From Paraclostridium dentum (GTDB taxonomy: Bacteria > Bacillota > Clostridia > Peptostreptococcales > Peptostreptococcaceae), in contig NZ_WIPK01000003.1 in NCBI RefSeq assembly GCF_012922555.1, forward strand, positions 166,940 to 230,939: a stretch of 64,000 bases of DNA, read 5' to 3'. Of the stretch, positions 25,974 to 35,582 are shown piece by piece; the first letter of the stretch is position 1; the number at the start of each line of letters is the position of its first letter. The notes under the pieces are model-generated. The model made no database searches, was not told the DNA's origin, and saw nothing but the letters and a program-made list of their open reading frames with translations. The position numbers were made by a program, and so were the translations under genes.

Positions 25974-27554
25974 ATGAAAATTTTAATAAAGCAAGGGCTA
26001 GTAGTTGATGGTAACAATACAGAACCATTTATAGGTGATGTGTTAATTAATGATGATAAGATAAGTAAAATATCAACTGAGATTACAGAAGATGTAGATA
26101 GGATAATAGATGCAAGAGGTAGAGTAGTATGTCCTGGTTTTATAGATACTCATAGCCACTCAGACCTTATGATTTTAGTAAATCCATTTAATGAAATAAA
26201 GATAAGACAAGGAATAACAACAGAAGTGTTGGGCCAAGATGGTATATCTATGGCCCCACTTCCTAAGGAATTTATTCCTTCATGGAGAAAAAATCTAGCA
26301 GGCCTAGATGGTGAAAGTGACGAGATAGATTGGGAATATGAAACTACTGATAACTATCTTACTATGATGGAAGATAACGGAGTAGGGCTAAATGAAACTT
26401 ACTTAGTTCCTCATGGAAATATTAGAATGGAAGCTATGGGATTAGAAGATAGACCAGCAACTAAAGAAGAAATTCAAAAGATGTGTGAAATCACAGAAAG
26501 AGAATTAAAAGCAGGCGCTATTGGATTATCTACAGGGCTTATATATATACCATGTGCTTATTCTATGACTGAAGAAATAATAGAAATGTGCAAGGTTGTT
26601 GCAAAATATGATGGAGTATTTGTTGTTCATCAAAGAAGTGAAGCTGATACGATACTTACATCTATGGAAGAAATAATAACTATAGGAAAAGAATCTGGAG
26701 TTAAGGTTCATTTTTCACATTTTAAAGTGTGTGGAAAAGATAACTGGAAGTACATACCACAAGTTTTAGAGTTATTGGAAAAAGTCAAATCAGAAGGTAT
26801 AAAAGTTTCATTTGACCAATATCCATATGCTGCAGGTAGTACTATGCTTGGAGTAGTTCTTCCTCCTTGGGCACATTCAGGAGGGACAGATAAACTATTA
26901 GAAAGATTACAAAACGAAGATGATAGAAATAGAATGAAAAAAGATATCGAAAATGGAATAGAAGGTTGGGATAACTTTATTCAATTTGCAGGAATAGATC
27001 AAATTTTTGTTACAAGTGTAAAGAATAAAAAGAATGAAAATACAATAGGTAAAAGTCTATTAGAAATAGGTGAGATGAGAGGTAAAGACCCTGTTGATGC
27101 TACTATGGACCTATTATTAGAAGAAGAAAATGCAGTTGGAATGGTAGATTTTTATGGATTAGAAGAACACATTATAACTTTCATGAAGAGAGAAGAACAA
27201 AATGTTTGTACAGATGGGCTATTATCAGGAAAGCCACATCCAAGAGCATACGGATCATTCCCTAAAATATTAGGAAGATATGTTAGAGAATTAGGAGTAC
27301 TGACTTTACAAGAAGCAGTTCACAAAATGACTAAAAAAGCTGCACAAAGTTTCAGTATAAAAGATAGAGGGCAACTAAAAGAGGGATACTTTGCAGATAT
27401 AGTTATATTTGATAAAGATAAAGTTTCAGGGTGTGATGATTATATTAATTCTACTCAATATCCAACAGGTATAGATTATGTAATCATAAATGGAAACTGC
27501 GTAATTGAAGAAAATGAATATAAACATATTAAGGCTGGTAAAGTATTGAGATAA
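25974..27554 (+). CDS. N-acyl-D-amino-acid deacylase-like amidohydrolase
   Basis: A 526-residue amidohydrolase of the D-aminoacylase family. GFIDTHSHSDL is the HxH metal motif (about residues 59-63), VHFSHFKVCGKDNW holds the family's second metal region, and VCTDGLLSGKPHPRAYGSFPKILGRYVRE is the strongly conserved catalytic Asp region. The loop usually written NCGxS is GQDGIS here, so a typical Cys metal ligand is absent. In this operon it likely removes an acyl, formyl or carbamoyl group from a ring-opened purine product rather than acting on free D-amino acid derivatives. It is an uncommon member of ygeX-type operons. Confidence 0.8.
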   Translation: MKILIKQGLVVDGNNTEPFIGDVLINDDKISKISTEITEDVDRIIDARGRVVCPGFIDTHSHSDLMILVNPFNEIKIRQGITTEVLGQDGISMAPLPKEFIPSWRKNLAGLDGESDEIDWEYETTDNYLTMMEDNGVGLNETYLVPHGNIRMEAMGLEDRPATKEEIQKMCEITERELKAGAIGLSTGLIYIPCAYSMTEEIIEMCKVVAKYDGVFVVHQRSEADTILTSMEEIITIGKESGVKVHFSHFKVCGKDNWKYIPQVLELLEKVKSEGIKVSFDQYPYAAGSTMLGVVLPPWAHSGGTDKLLERLQNEDDRNRMKKDIENGIEGWDNFIQFAGIDQIFVTSVKNKKNENTIGKSLLEIGEMRGKDPVDATMDLLLEEENAVGMVDFYGLEEHIITFMKREEQNVCTDGLLSGKPHPRAYGSFPKILGRYVRELGVLTLQEAVHKMTKKAAQSFSIKDRGQLKEGYFADIVIFDKDKVSGCDDYINSTQYPTGIDYVIINGNCVIEENEYKHIKAGKVLR

Positions 27555-27573
27555 CCTTAGGAGGTATCAAAAC

Positions 27574-28902
27574 ATGATATTAGTTGGAAATGGGAGATTG
27601 ATAACTAAAAATGAGCAAAATCCATATATGGATGATGGATGTGTAGTTATCGAAGGTAATGTTATAAAAGAGATTGGTTCAACTAAAGAAATGAAGGAAA
27701 AGTACTCAAGTCATGAGTTTATAGATGCGAATAAAAAGGTAATAATGCCAGGGCTTATAAATACTCATATGCATATATATAGTTCTTTTGCTAGGGGGAT
27801 GGCTGTACCAGGAAAACCATCAGAAAATTTTATGGAAATTCTAGAAAACTTATGGTGGAGATTAGATAAAAAACTTACTTTAGAAGATACAAAATATAGC
27901 GCTTATTCAACTTATATAGAGTGTATAAAAAATGGAGTTACAACAGTATTTGACCACCATGCAAGTCCGTTTGCTATAGAGGGAAGTTTATTTACTATAA
28001 AAGATGTAGCTAAGAATTTAGGAATTAGAACTAACCTTTGTTATGAAGTATCTGATAGAGATGGATTAAAAACGATAGACCAAGGAATTAAGGAAAACGT
28101 TGATTTTATAAAATTTGCTCAAAATGATGAATCAGATATGGTAAAAGGTATGTTTGGACTTCATGCAGCTTTTACATTATCTGATGAAACTTTAGAAAAA
28201 TGTGCAAATGAAATGGCTAATCTAGATGCTGGATATCATGTACATACAGCAGAGGGGATAGATGATGTCATTATAAATAAAGAAAAATACAATAAAAAGG
28301 TTGTACAAAGATTAAATGATTTCAATGTTTTAAATGACAAAACTATAGCAGTTCACTGTATTCATATAGATTCTGAAGAAATGGAATTAATAAAAGAAAA
28401 TAAATCTTTTGTTGTACATAATCCAGAATCTAATATGGGAAATGCAGTTGGATGTGCTCCTGTAGTTCATTTATTAAACAAAGGGATAACTGTTGGATTA
28501 GGAACTGATGGATATACAAGTGATATGTTTGAATCTTTAAAGGTTGCAAATATAATACACAAACATCAATTAAGAGATCCAAGAGTTGGATGGGCAGAAG
28601 CTCCAACTATGTTATTTGAAAACAATAGAAAAATAGCTAGTAAGCATTATAAAAAAGATCTAGGAGTTTTAAAAGAGGGAGCATATGCTGATGTAATAGT
28701 TGTAGATTATATACCGCATACTCCACTTAATGAAAATACAGAAAATGGACACATAATATTTGGGATGACAGGAAGAAGTGTTGATACAACTATTATAAAT
28801 GGAAAAGTATTGATGAAGGATAGAATTTTATTAAATATTGATGAAGAGTCGATATTAGCAAAGAGTAGAGAGATGAGCAACAAATTGTGGGATAGAATAT
28901 AA
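27574..28902 (+). CDS. ssnA: SsnA-type putative aminohydrolase
   Basis: A 442-residue amidohydrolase with PGLINTHMHIYSSFARGM (HxH metal motif), FDHHASP, FGLHAAFTLS, the His of VHTAEG, AVHCIHID, and GLGTDGYTSDMFE (catalytic Asp). This matches SsnA, the aminohydrolase repeatedly found in selenium/xanthine dehydrogenase clusters and related to guanine deaminase and chlorohydrolases. It probably deaminates a purine or a ring-opened intermediate. An AGGAGG site 12 bases upstream and short gaps to both neighbours put it inside the operon. Confidence 0.9.
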   Translation: MILVGNGRLITKNEQNPYMDDGCVVIEGNVIKEIGSTKEMKEKYSSHEFIDANKKVIMPGLINTHMHIYSSFARGMAVPGKPSENFMEILENLWWRLDKKLTLEDTKYSAYSTYIECIKNGVTTVFDHHASPFAIEGSLFTIKDVAKNLGIRTNLCYEVSDRDGLKTIDQGIKENVDFIKFAQNDESDMVKGMFGLHAAFTLSDETLEKCANEMANLDAGYHVHTAEGIDDVIINKEKYNKKVVQRLNDFNVLNDKTIAVHCIHIDSEEMELIKENKSFVVHNPESNMGNAVGCAPVVHLLNKGITVGLGTDGYTSDMFESLKVANIIHKHQLRDPRVGWAEAPTMLFENNRKIASKHYKKDLGVLKEGAYADVIVVDYIPHTPLNENTENGHIIFGMTGRSVDTTIINGKVLMKDRILLNIDEESILAKSREMSNKLWDRI

Positions 28903-28929
28903 AAAAATAATATAAAAGGGGGACTATAA

Positions 28930-30291
28930 ATGTCTCAAGAAAAAAGCCCTAAAATAGCTCCAGTGGATGAGAGGATACCGGTATCCAAGTCATGGATATT
29001 CTCATTACAACACGTGTTAGCAATGTGTGCAGGAGCGGTGGCAGTTCCTATGATGGTAGGAAGTGCTGCAGGACTAGACCATGAAAGTATAGTTTTTTTA
29101 ATTAGTGCTTGTATATTTATGGCGGGGGTAGGAACGCTTATACAAGCTTTTGGTATAGGAAATATTGCAGGTGCTAAGATTCCGGTAATCGAAGGAACTA
29201 GCTTTGCGGCTGTTGCAGCCATGACATCTATAGCTTCATCATACCAAGATCCAAATCTAGCTATGCAAACTGTGTTTGGGGCAGTTATGGCAGCAGGATT
29301 ATTATGTATAATAATAGCTCCAGTATTTGAAAAAATAATAAGATTTTTCCCAAAAGTAGTTACAGGAACAGTAGTACTGGTAATCGGAGTATCTCTATTA
29401 CCAGTTGGGATTAAGTGGATAACTGATAGTAAAGTAGGTCCAGCTGAACCGTCTCAAGTAGGATTAGCATTAGCTGTTTTAGCTATAACTATTGTGCTAT
29501 TTAAGTATTTAAGAGGGATCTGGAATAGTGCAGCAATACTTTTTGCAATAGTAATCGGAACAGTATTAGCAGGTGTATTAGGCATGGCTGACTTTAGTAA
29601 TGTAGCTAGTGCAAGTTGGTTTAGTGTTAATGTGCCTTTAAAATTTGGTATGCCAGTATTTGAACCATCAGCAGTAATATCTTTAGGATTAATAATGTTA
29701 GTACTAATGACTGAATCATTAGGAAACATGATGGCAATACATGAGATGGTAGATAAAGATATAGATGGCGCAAATATAAAAAGAGCATTAAGAGGAGATG
29801 GTATCTCAACTTTTCTATCTAGTATATTCAACTCATTTCCAATAACTCCATTTGCTCAAAATACAGGGCTTGTTGGATTGATGGGAATAAAGTCAAGATA
29901 CATAGCGATACATGCAGGTATTATCTTATTGGTATTAGGATTTATACCTAAATTTGCATCAATAATAGCAGCAATACCTAAACAGGTTCTTGGTGGAGTA
30001 GGATTCGCCATGTTTGGGATGGTTTTAGTAGGTGGAATAAGAACTTTAAGCAAAGTTGAGTTTAATGGGACAAAAAATGGAGTAATTGTAGCAATAAGTG
30101 TGGGGTTGGCGATGATACCTTTAGCAAATCCTGACTTTTATCATAACTTCCCAAATTGGGTGCAAACAATATTCCATAGTGGTATAACAACGGGGAGTTT
30201 AGCAGCAGTTATACTGAACATATTCTTTAATGAATTAGGAAGTAAAAAAGAATCAAACAATGATAATGAAACAGATGAGAAAGCAGTTTAA
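28930..30291 (+). CDS. NCS2-family uracil-xanthine permease
   Basis: A 453-residue polytopic symporter with about 12-14 helices. Diagnostic segments are SLQHVLAMCAGAVAVPMMVGSAAGL near the N-terminus, GAKIPVIEGTSFAAVAAM, LMTESLGNMMAI (the NCS2 motif region, with conserved Glu) and SIFNSFPITPFAQNTGLVGL. It belongs to the xanthine/urate branch (PbuX, YgfU) rather than the AzgA branch seen at 19.9-21.2 kb, so the island carries two different purine importers. It lies inside the sigma-54 operon and would import xanthine, urate or related oxopurine for the enzymes around it. Confidence 0.9.
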   Translation: MSQEKSPKIAPVDERIPVSKSWIFSLQHVLAMCAGAVAVPMMVGSAAGLDHESIVFLISACIFMAGVGTLIQAFGIGNIAGAKIPVIEGTSFAAVAAMTSIASSYQDPNLAMQTVFGAVMAAGLLCIIIAPVFEKIIRFFPKVVTGTVVLVIGVSLLPVGIKWITDSKVGPAEPSQVGLALAVLAITIVLFKYLRGIWNSAAILFAIVIGTVLAGVLGMADFSNVASASWFSVNVPLKFGMPVFEPSAVISLGLIMLVLMTESLGNMMAIHEMVDKDIDGANIKRALRGDGISTFLSSIFNSFPITPFAQNTGLVGLMGIKSRYIAIHAGIILLVLGFIPKFASIIAAIPKQVLGGVGFAMFGMVLVGGIRTLSKVEFNGTKNGVIVAISVGLAMIPLANPDFYHNFPNWVQTIFHSGITTGSLAAVILNIFFNELGSKKESNNDNETDEKAV

Positions 30292-30355
30292 TTATATTAA
30301 TTAGAATGCGCTTTGTGAAAATATAAACAAAAATAAAAAAAGGGGAGATTAAAAA

Positions 30356-31459
30356 ATGGCAAATTTAAAAGTTAAAATACACGATATGGAGTTTCCAAAT
30401 CCAATAATGACAGCAGCAGGACCAGGAGCTAAAGATGGAGATTTATGCATAGAAGCTGTAAAAGGTGGAGCAGGAGGTATATGCACAAAAACTATATCTG
30501 TACTTCCAGCAGACGTACCAAGACCATGTATGGCAAATACTAACAGTGGTTTCTTAAATACAGAGTTATGGTCTGAATTACCAAAGGAACAATGGATAGC
30601 TGAAGAATATGCAAAAGCTAAAAGTGCAGGAGTTCCAGTAATAATAAGTATGGGATATACAGCAGAAGATATCGCTAAAGTAGCACCACTAGTTAAGCCT
30701 TATGCAGATGCAGTTGAATTATCTACACATTATGTAGGAACAGATGTTACTCCTATAGTAAATGCTTTAAAAGCTGCAAAAGCTGCATTAGACGTACCAG
30801 TATTTATGAAAATGAGTCCTCACACTGATATACAAACAATAGCAAAAGCTGTTGAAGAAGCAGGGGCAGACGGACTTGTAATGATAAATTCTTTTGGACC
30901 GTGTATGGCAATAGATGTTGAAACAGGATTCCCTATAATGGGAAGTAAAACAGGATACGGATGGTTATCAGGAGCTCCAATAAGACCGTTAGCAGTAAGA
31001 TGTATATACGAAGCTTCTAAAGTTGTAAATATACCAATAATAGGTGTAGGTGGAATAACTTGCGGAAGAGATGTTGCTGAAATGATGATGGCTGGGGCTT
31101 CAGCAGTACAAACTTGTACAGAAGCAATACTTAAAGGACCACAAGTATACGGAAAAATAGCTAGAGAATTAAACGAATTCTTAGAAGCAAATGGATATTC
31201 AGATGTAAATGAAATAAAAGGACTAGCACATAAAAAAGTTCAAGAGATGGAATTTAGAACTCATGCAGTAGCTCCACAAGTAGATCAAGATAAATGTATA
31301 AAGTGTAAAAAATGCGTAACAAGTTGTGTATATGAAGCAATTGAAGTTGGAGATGAAATGGTTATAGATGAAGATAAATGTTTTGGATGTGGATTATGCG
31401 TAACACGATGTCCAAAGAGAGCATTAACAATGCAAATGGGTGCTGTAGAAGCAAAGTAA
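30356..31459 (+). CDS. preA: PreA-like dihydropyrimidine dehydrogenase subunit
   Basis: A 367-residue protein with an N-terminal flavin (FMN) barrel of the dihydroorotate/dihydropyrimidine dehydrogenase class (FPNPIMTAAGPGAKDGD, MKMSPHTDIQTIAKAVEEAGADGLVMINSF, IIGVGGITCGRDVAEMM) and two C-terminal 4Fe-4S motifs (CIKCKKCVTSC and CFGCGLCVTRCP). PreA normally works with the NADH-binding PreT, and no preT is present in this operon. Here it could reduce or oxidise a purine-derived ring, or take electrons from the xanthine dehydrogenase route, perhaps replacing YgfK of other ygeX clusters. That role is inference. Confidence 0.85.
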   Translation: MANLKVKIHDMEFPNPIMTAAGPGAKDGDLCIEAVKGGAGGICTKTISVLPADVPRPCMANTNSGFLNTELWSELPKEQWIAEEYAKAKSAGVPVIISMGYTAEDIAKVAPLVKPYADAVELSTHYVGTDVTPIVNALKAAKAALDVPVFMKMSPHTDIQTIAKAVEEAGADGLVMINSFGPCMAIDVETGFPIMGSKTGYGWLSGAPIRPLAVRCIYEASKVVNIPIIGVGGITCGRDVAEMMMAGASAVQTCTEAILKGPQVYGKIARELNEFLEANGYSDVNEIKGLAHKKVQEMEFRTHAVAPQVDQDKCIKCKKCVTSCVYEAIEVGDEMVIDEDKCFGCGLCVTRCPKRALTMQMGAVEAK

Positions 31460-31474
31460 AGGCAGGAAATTAAA

Positions 31475-32848
31475 ATGGGGCTAATTTTACAAGGTGGAAC
31501 AATAGTAACGGATGTAAAATCCTATAAATCAGATGTAAGAATTGAAAATGAAAAAATAGCTGAAATTGGGGCTGATTTATTTAAAGAAGGAGATGAGATA
31601 GTACCTATAAATGGGTGCTATCTTGTACCTGGAGGAATAGATACTCATACTCATTTTGACTTAGATGTTGGAACTACAATAACAGCTGATAATTTTGAAA
31701 CAGGAACTAAAGCAGCTATAGTTGGAGGTACAACTACAATACTAGATTTTGCTACTCAATCAAAAGGACATACATTAAATGATGGTCTTAGAGAATGGCA
31801 TGATAAATCTAGGGGAAGATGCTATTCAGATTATGGATTTCATATGGCTATAACAGATTGGAATGATAATATATCCAAAGAAATGAAAGATATGATAAAT
31901 GAGGGTGTTACATCATTTAAAATGTATATGGCATATAAAGATACACTACAAGTTGATGATGGAATTATATTCAAAGCTTTGAAAAGAGCTAAGGATTTAG
32001 GAGTGCTTATAGGATTCCACTGCGAAAATGGAGATATAATAAGTGAGCTAATAAATGAGTGTAAAAAGAATAATCAATTGTCACCTAAATACCACCAACT
32101 AAGTAGACCATCAGATTTAGAAGTAGAGGCTACTTATAGATTGATGAAAATTGCAAAGACTGCAAATGCACCTGTATATGTGGTTCATTTAAGTTCAAAG
32201 GATGCGTTAGAAGAAGTTAAAAAGGCTAGATTGGATGGGGTTAAAGTATATACAGAAACTTGCCCACAATATTTGCTTTTAGATGATAAATTATATGATT
32301 TAGATGGGTTTGAAAGTGCTAAGTATGTAATGTCACCACCACTTAGAACAAAAGTAGACAATGATGCTTTATGGAAAGCTTTAGAAGAGGGAGATATTGA
32401 TGCTATAGGAACAGACCATTGTTCATTTAATTATAAAGGCCAAAAGGATATTGGAATAAATGATTTTAGCAAAATTCCAAATGGAGGCCCAGGGGTTGAA
32501 CATAGAATGGGTCTTTTATATACATATGGAGTTAAAGAAGGAAAGATAAGTATGAATAAATTTGTAGAGTTAACGTCTACAAAAGCAGCGAAGTTATTTG
32601 GAATGTATCCTCAAAAAGGAAGCATTGAAGTGGGTAGCGATGCAGATATAGTGGTTATAGATCCTGAAATAAAAAATACAATAAGTGCAGAAAATCAAAC
32701 TCAAAATACGGACTATACTCCATATGAAGGATGCGAAGTTGGGTGCCAGTTTAGGCATGTATTTTTAAGGGGGATTGAAGTTATAAAAGAAGGAAAGTTA
32801 ACAGTAGAACATCCTACTGGAAAGTATATAGTAAGAACTATAAACTAG
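31475..32848 (+). CDS. hydA: Hydantoinase/dihydropyrimidinase
   Basis: A 457-residue cyclic amidohydrolase. Visible metal-site motifs are GGIDTHTHFDLD, the carboxylated Lys in TSFKMYMAYKD (about residue 151), GFHCENG, VYVVHLSS and the catalytic Asp of AIGTDHCSFN. It opens hydantoin or dihydropyrimidine rings. Placed between PreA and xanthine dehydrogenase, it most likely opens a five- or six-membered ring produced in purine breakdown. The gap is only 15 bases from preA and 10 bases to the dehydrogenase gene. Confidence 0.92.
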   Translation: MGLILQGGTIVTDVKSYKSDVRIENEKIAEIGADLFKEGDEIVPINGCYLVPGGIDTHTHFDLDVGTTITADNFETGTKAAIVGGTTTILDFATQSKGHTLNDGLREWHDKSRGRCYSDYGFHMAITDWNDNISKEMKDMINEGVTSFKMYMAYKDTLQVDDGIIFKALKRAKDLGVLIGFHCENGDIISELINECKKNNQLSPKYHQLSRPSDLEVEATYRLMKIAKTANAPVYVVHLSSKDALEEVKKARLDGVKVYTETCPQYLLLDDKLYDLDGFESAKYVMSPPLRTKVDNDALWKALEEGDIDAIGTDHCSFNYKGQKDIGINDFSKIPNGGPGVEHRMGLLYTYGVKEGKISMNKFVELTSTKAAKLFGMYPQKGSIEVGSDADIVVIDPEIKNTISAENQTQNTDYTPYEGCEVGCQFRHVFLRGIEVIKEGKLTVEHPTGKYIVRTIN

Positions 32849-32858
32849 GGGGTCATAT

Positions 32859-35417
32859 ATGTTTGAATTCACATTAAACGGGGAAATTGTTCAAGCAAAA
32901 GAAAATAAAAAACTATTAGAGTTTTTAAGAGAAGATATGAACATAACTTCTGTAAAAAATGGATGTGCAGAGGGTGCATGTGGAACTTGTATGGTTATTA
33001 TAGATGGTAAAGCTACAAAAGCTTGCGTATTTAACACACAAAAGTTAGTAGGTAAAAATATTGTTACCATAGAAGGAATGTCTGAAAAAGAAATGGATGC
33101 ATATGCATATGCATTTACAAATGCAGGAGCAGTACAATGTGGGTTCTGCATACCTGGAATGGTAATAAGTTCTAAAGCTTTACTAGATATAAATCTAGAT
33201 CCAACAGAAGAAGAAATAAGAAAAGCCTTAAGAGGAAATATATGTAGATGCACAGGATATGTAAAGATAGTAGAAGCAGTAAAGCAAGCTGCTAAAATAA
33301 TTAGAGAAAATATAGAAGTTCCAAAAGTTGAGTGTAAGGGGCTTGTTGGAGATAAATTACATAGAGTTGATGCAGTGGCAAAAACTTTAGGTAAAGCAGA
33401 GTATGTAGATGATATTAGAATAGATGGAATGATTTATGGATCTGCAGTAAGAACTATGTACCCAAGGGCTTTAGTAAAAAAAATCGATATAGAAGAAGCT
33501 AAAAAATATCCAGGGGTAGTAGCTGTATTAACAGCTAAAGATATACCTGGAACAATAAAAGTAGGTCATTTAAAGAAAGACTGGGATACGTTAATTCCAG
33601 AAGGTGAAATTACTAGATATCTAGGTGACTCAGTAGCATTAGTAGCTGCAAATTCAAAGGAAGCTCTAGAAGAAGCTAAGAAATTAGTAAGGGTTGAGTA
33701 TGAAGAACTAAAACCTTTAACTTGTCCAGAAGAAGCATTAAAAGAAGATGCTCCGGAAATTCATGAAGGTGGAAATATTTTAGTAGAAAAAGAGCTAGTA
33801 AGAGGAAATGCTGATGAAAAAATAAAAAATTCTAAGCATGTAGTAACAAGAAGATATTCTGTTCCATTTAATGAACATGCTTTTTTAGAACCAGAATGTG
33901 CAGTAGCTGGTCCTTATGAAGATGATGGTGTAATAATATATTCTTCGGATCAAGGAGTATATGCAACTCAACATGAGTGTGCAGATATGCTAGGTCTTCC
34001 ACATGAAAAAGTTAGAGTAATAAATAAAATGGTTGGCGGAGGATTTGGAGGTAAAGAGGATATGAGTGTTCAACATCATGCTGCTTTACTTGCATATCAC
34101 ACGAAGAAGTATGTAAAGGTTCAGTTAACTAGAAAAGAAAGTATAATAGTACATCCAAAGAAGCATGCAATGGAGATGGAATTTACAACTTCATGTGATG
34201 AAAATGGATACTTAACAGCACTAAAAGCTACAATAGTATCAGATACTGGAGCATATGCATCATTAGGAGGACCTGTATTGGAGAGAGCATGTACACATGC
34301 AGCAGGACCTTATAACTATCAAGATATAGATATACATGGTAAGGCTGTGTATACAAATAATCCTCCAGGAGGAGCATTTAGAGGATTTGGAGTAACACAA
34401 AGTTGTTTTGCAACAGAATCTAACTTAAATTTACTAGCGGAAATGGTAGGAATATCTCCATGGGAGATAAGATATAGAAATGCTATAAGACCAGGTCAAG
34501 TATTGCCAAATGGACAAATAGCAGATGAAGGAACAGCTATGGTAGAAACACTAGAGGCTGTTAAGAAAGAGTATGATAAATACCCTTATGCAGGAATAGC
34601 TTGTGCTATGAAAAATGCAGGGGTAGGAGTAGGAATACCTGATATAGGTAGATGCAAGTTAGTTATAAAAGATGGGAAAATACATTTAAGAACAAGTGCA
34701 TCTTGTATAGGTCAAGGATTAGCGACAACTATGATTCAAATGCTTTGTCAGACCACAGGTTTAAAACCAGAAGATGTTATATACCAAGCACCTGACACTC
34801 ATTTAACTCCTGATTCAGGAAATACCACAGCATCTAGACAAACTGTATTTACAGGAGAGGCAACGAAAAATGCATGTCTAGAACTTAAAAAAGAACTAGA
34901 TTCTGGGAAAACAATAAATGACTTAGAAGGGCAAGAGTTTTTAGGAACATATTCTAGTGTGACAGACAGAATGGGATCTGATAAAGAAAATCCAGTGAGC
35001 CATGTCGCTTATGGATATGCTACTCAAGTTGTAATACTAAATGAAAATGGAAAGTTAGAAAAAGTTATAGCTGCACATGATGTTGGTAGAGCAGTTAATC
35101 CAATTAATGTTGAAGGTCAAATAGAAGGTGGAGTGGTAATGTCGTTAGGATACGCACTTACAGAAACTTATCCATTAGAAAATTGTGTACCTAAAGCTAA
35201 ATATGGAACACTAGGACTTTTTAAATCAACAGATGCTCCACCAATAGAGCCTATAATAATAGAAAAAAATAAAGATGGATTGGCATATGGAGCTAAAGGT
35301 ATAGGGGAAATAACAGCAATACCAACAGCACCTGCAACAGCAAATGCTTACTATAGATTTGATAAAGAGTTTAGAACTAGCTTACCTCTTATAAATACAC
35401 CATATAAGAAAAAATAA
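32859..35417 (+). CDS. Fused selenium-type xanthine dehydrogenase (2Fe-2S plus molybdenum domain)
   Basis: An 852-residue molybdenum hydroxylase. The N-terminal part (about 1-155) has two 2Fe-2S motifs, GCAEGACGTCMV and CGFCIPGM with CRCTGYV. The rest is the xanthine-dehydrogenase molybdenum domain (DAVAKTLGKAEYVDDI, GGGFGGKEDM, GGAFRGFGVTQ, GAKGIGE). This fusion without an FAD domain or separate FAD subunit matches the selenium-dependent xanthine dehydrogenase family; the selenium there is a labile cofactor atom, not selenocysteine. It hydroxylates xanthine or hypoxanthine to urate, or runs in reverse. Electrons probably pass to ferredoxin-type partners such as PreA. It is the last gene of the operon. 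Confidence 0.9.
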   Translation: MFEFTLNGEIVQAKENKKLLEFLREDMNITSVKNGCAEGACGTCMVIIDGKATKACVFNTQKLVGKNIVTIEGMSEKEMDAYAYAFTNAGAVQCGFCIPGMVISSKALLDINLDPTEEEIRKALRGNICRCTGYVKIVEAVKQAAKIIRENIEVPKVECKGLVGDKLHRVDAVAKTLGKAEYVDDIRIDGMIYGSAVRTMYPRALVKKIDIEEAKKYPGVVAVLTAKDIPGTIKVGHLKKDWDTLIPEGEITRYLGDSVALVAANSKEALEEAKKLVRVEYEELKPLTCPEEALKEDAPEIHEGGNILVEKELVRGNADEKIKNSKHVVTRRYSVPFNEHAFLEPECAVAGPYEDDGVIIYSSDQGVYATQHECADMLGLPHEKVRVINKMVGGGFGGKEDMSVQHHAALLAYHTKKYVKVQLTRKESIIVHPKKHAMEMEFTTSCDENGYLTALKATIVSDTGAYASLGGPVLERACTHAAGPYNYQDIDIHGKAVYTNNPPGGAFRGFGVTQSCFATESNLNLLAEMVGISPWEIRYRNAIRPGQVLPNGQIADEGTAMVETLEAVKKEYDKYPYAGIACAMKNAGVGVGIPDIGRCKLVIKDGKIHLRTSASCIGQGLATTMIQMLCQTTGLKPEDVIYQAPDTHLTPDSGNTTASRQTVFTGEATKNACLELKKELDSGKTINDLEGQEFLGTYSSVTDRMGSDKENPVSHVAYGYATQVVILNENGKLEKVIAAHDVGRAVNPINVEGQIEGGVVMSLGYALTETYPLENCVPKAKYGTLGLFKSTDAPPIEPIIIEKNKDGLAYGAKGIGEITAIPTAPATANAYYRFDKEFRTSLPLINTPYKKK

Positions 35418-35430
35418 AATGTTAACTATT

Positions 35431-35466
35431 AAAAAATAGACCCCTTTTGTCCGGGGTCTATTTTTA
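35431..35466 (+). terminator. Intrinsic terminator of the purine operon
   Basis: A 13-bp stem (35432-35444 with 35453-35465) ends in a T-run. Confidence 0.92.
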
Positions 35467-35582
35467 TAAAGAAAATTATAAAAATTATATACATTAAAAA
35501 TGATTTTCTTAATTTTTATTTAAATAATATATTGGGTAGTATAATATATAGGGGTAAATTATCTTTTATAAGGAGGATAAAT

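Noticed and set aside
32859-35417. Selenocysteine codon in the xanthine dehydrogenase
   Set aside because: The frame needs no in-frame TGA; selenium in this family is a labile cofactor atom.
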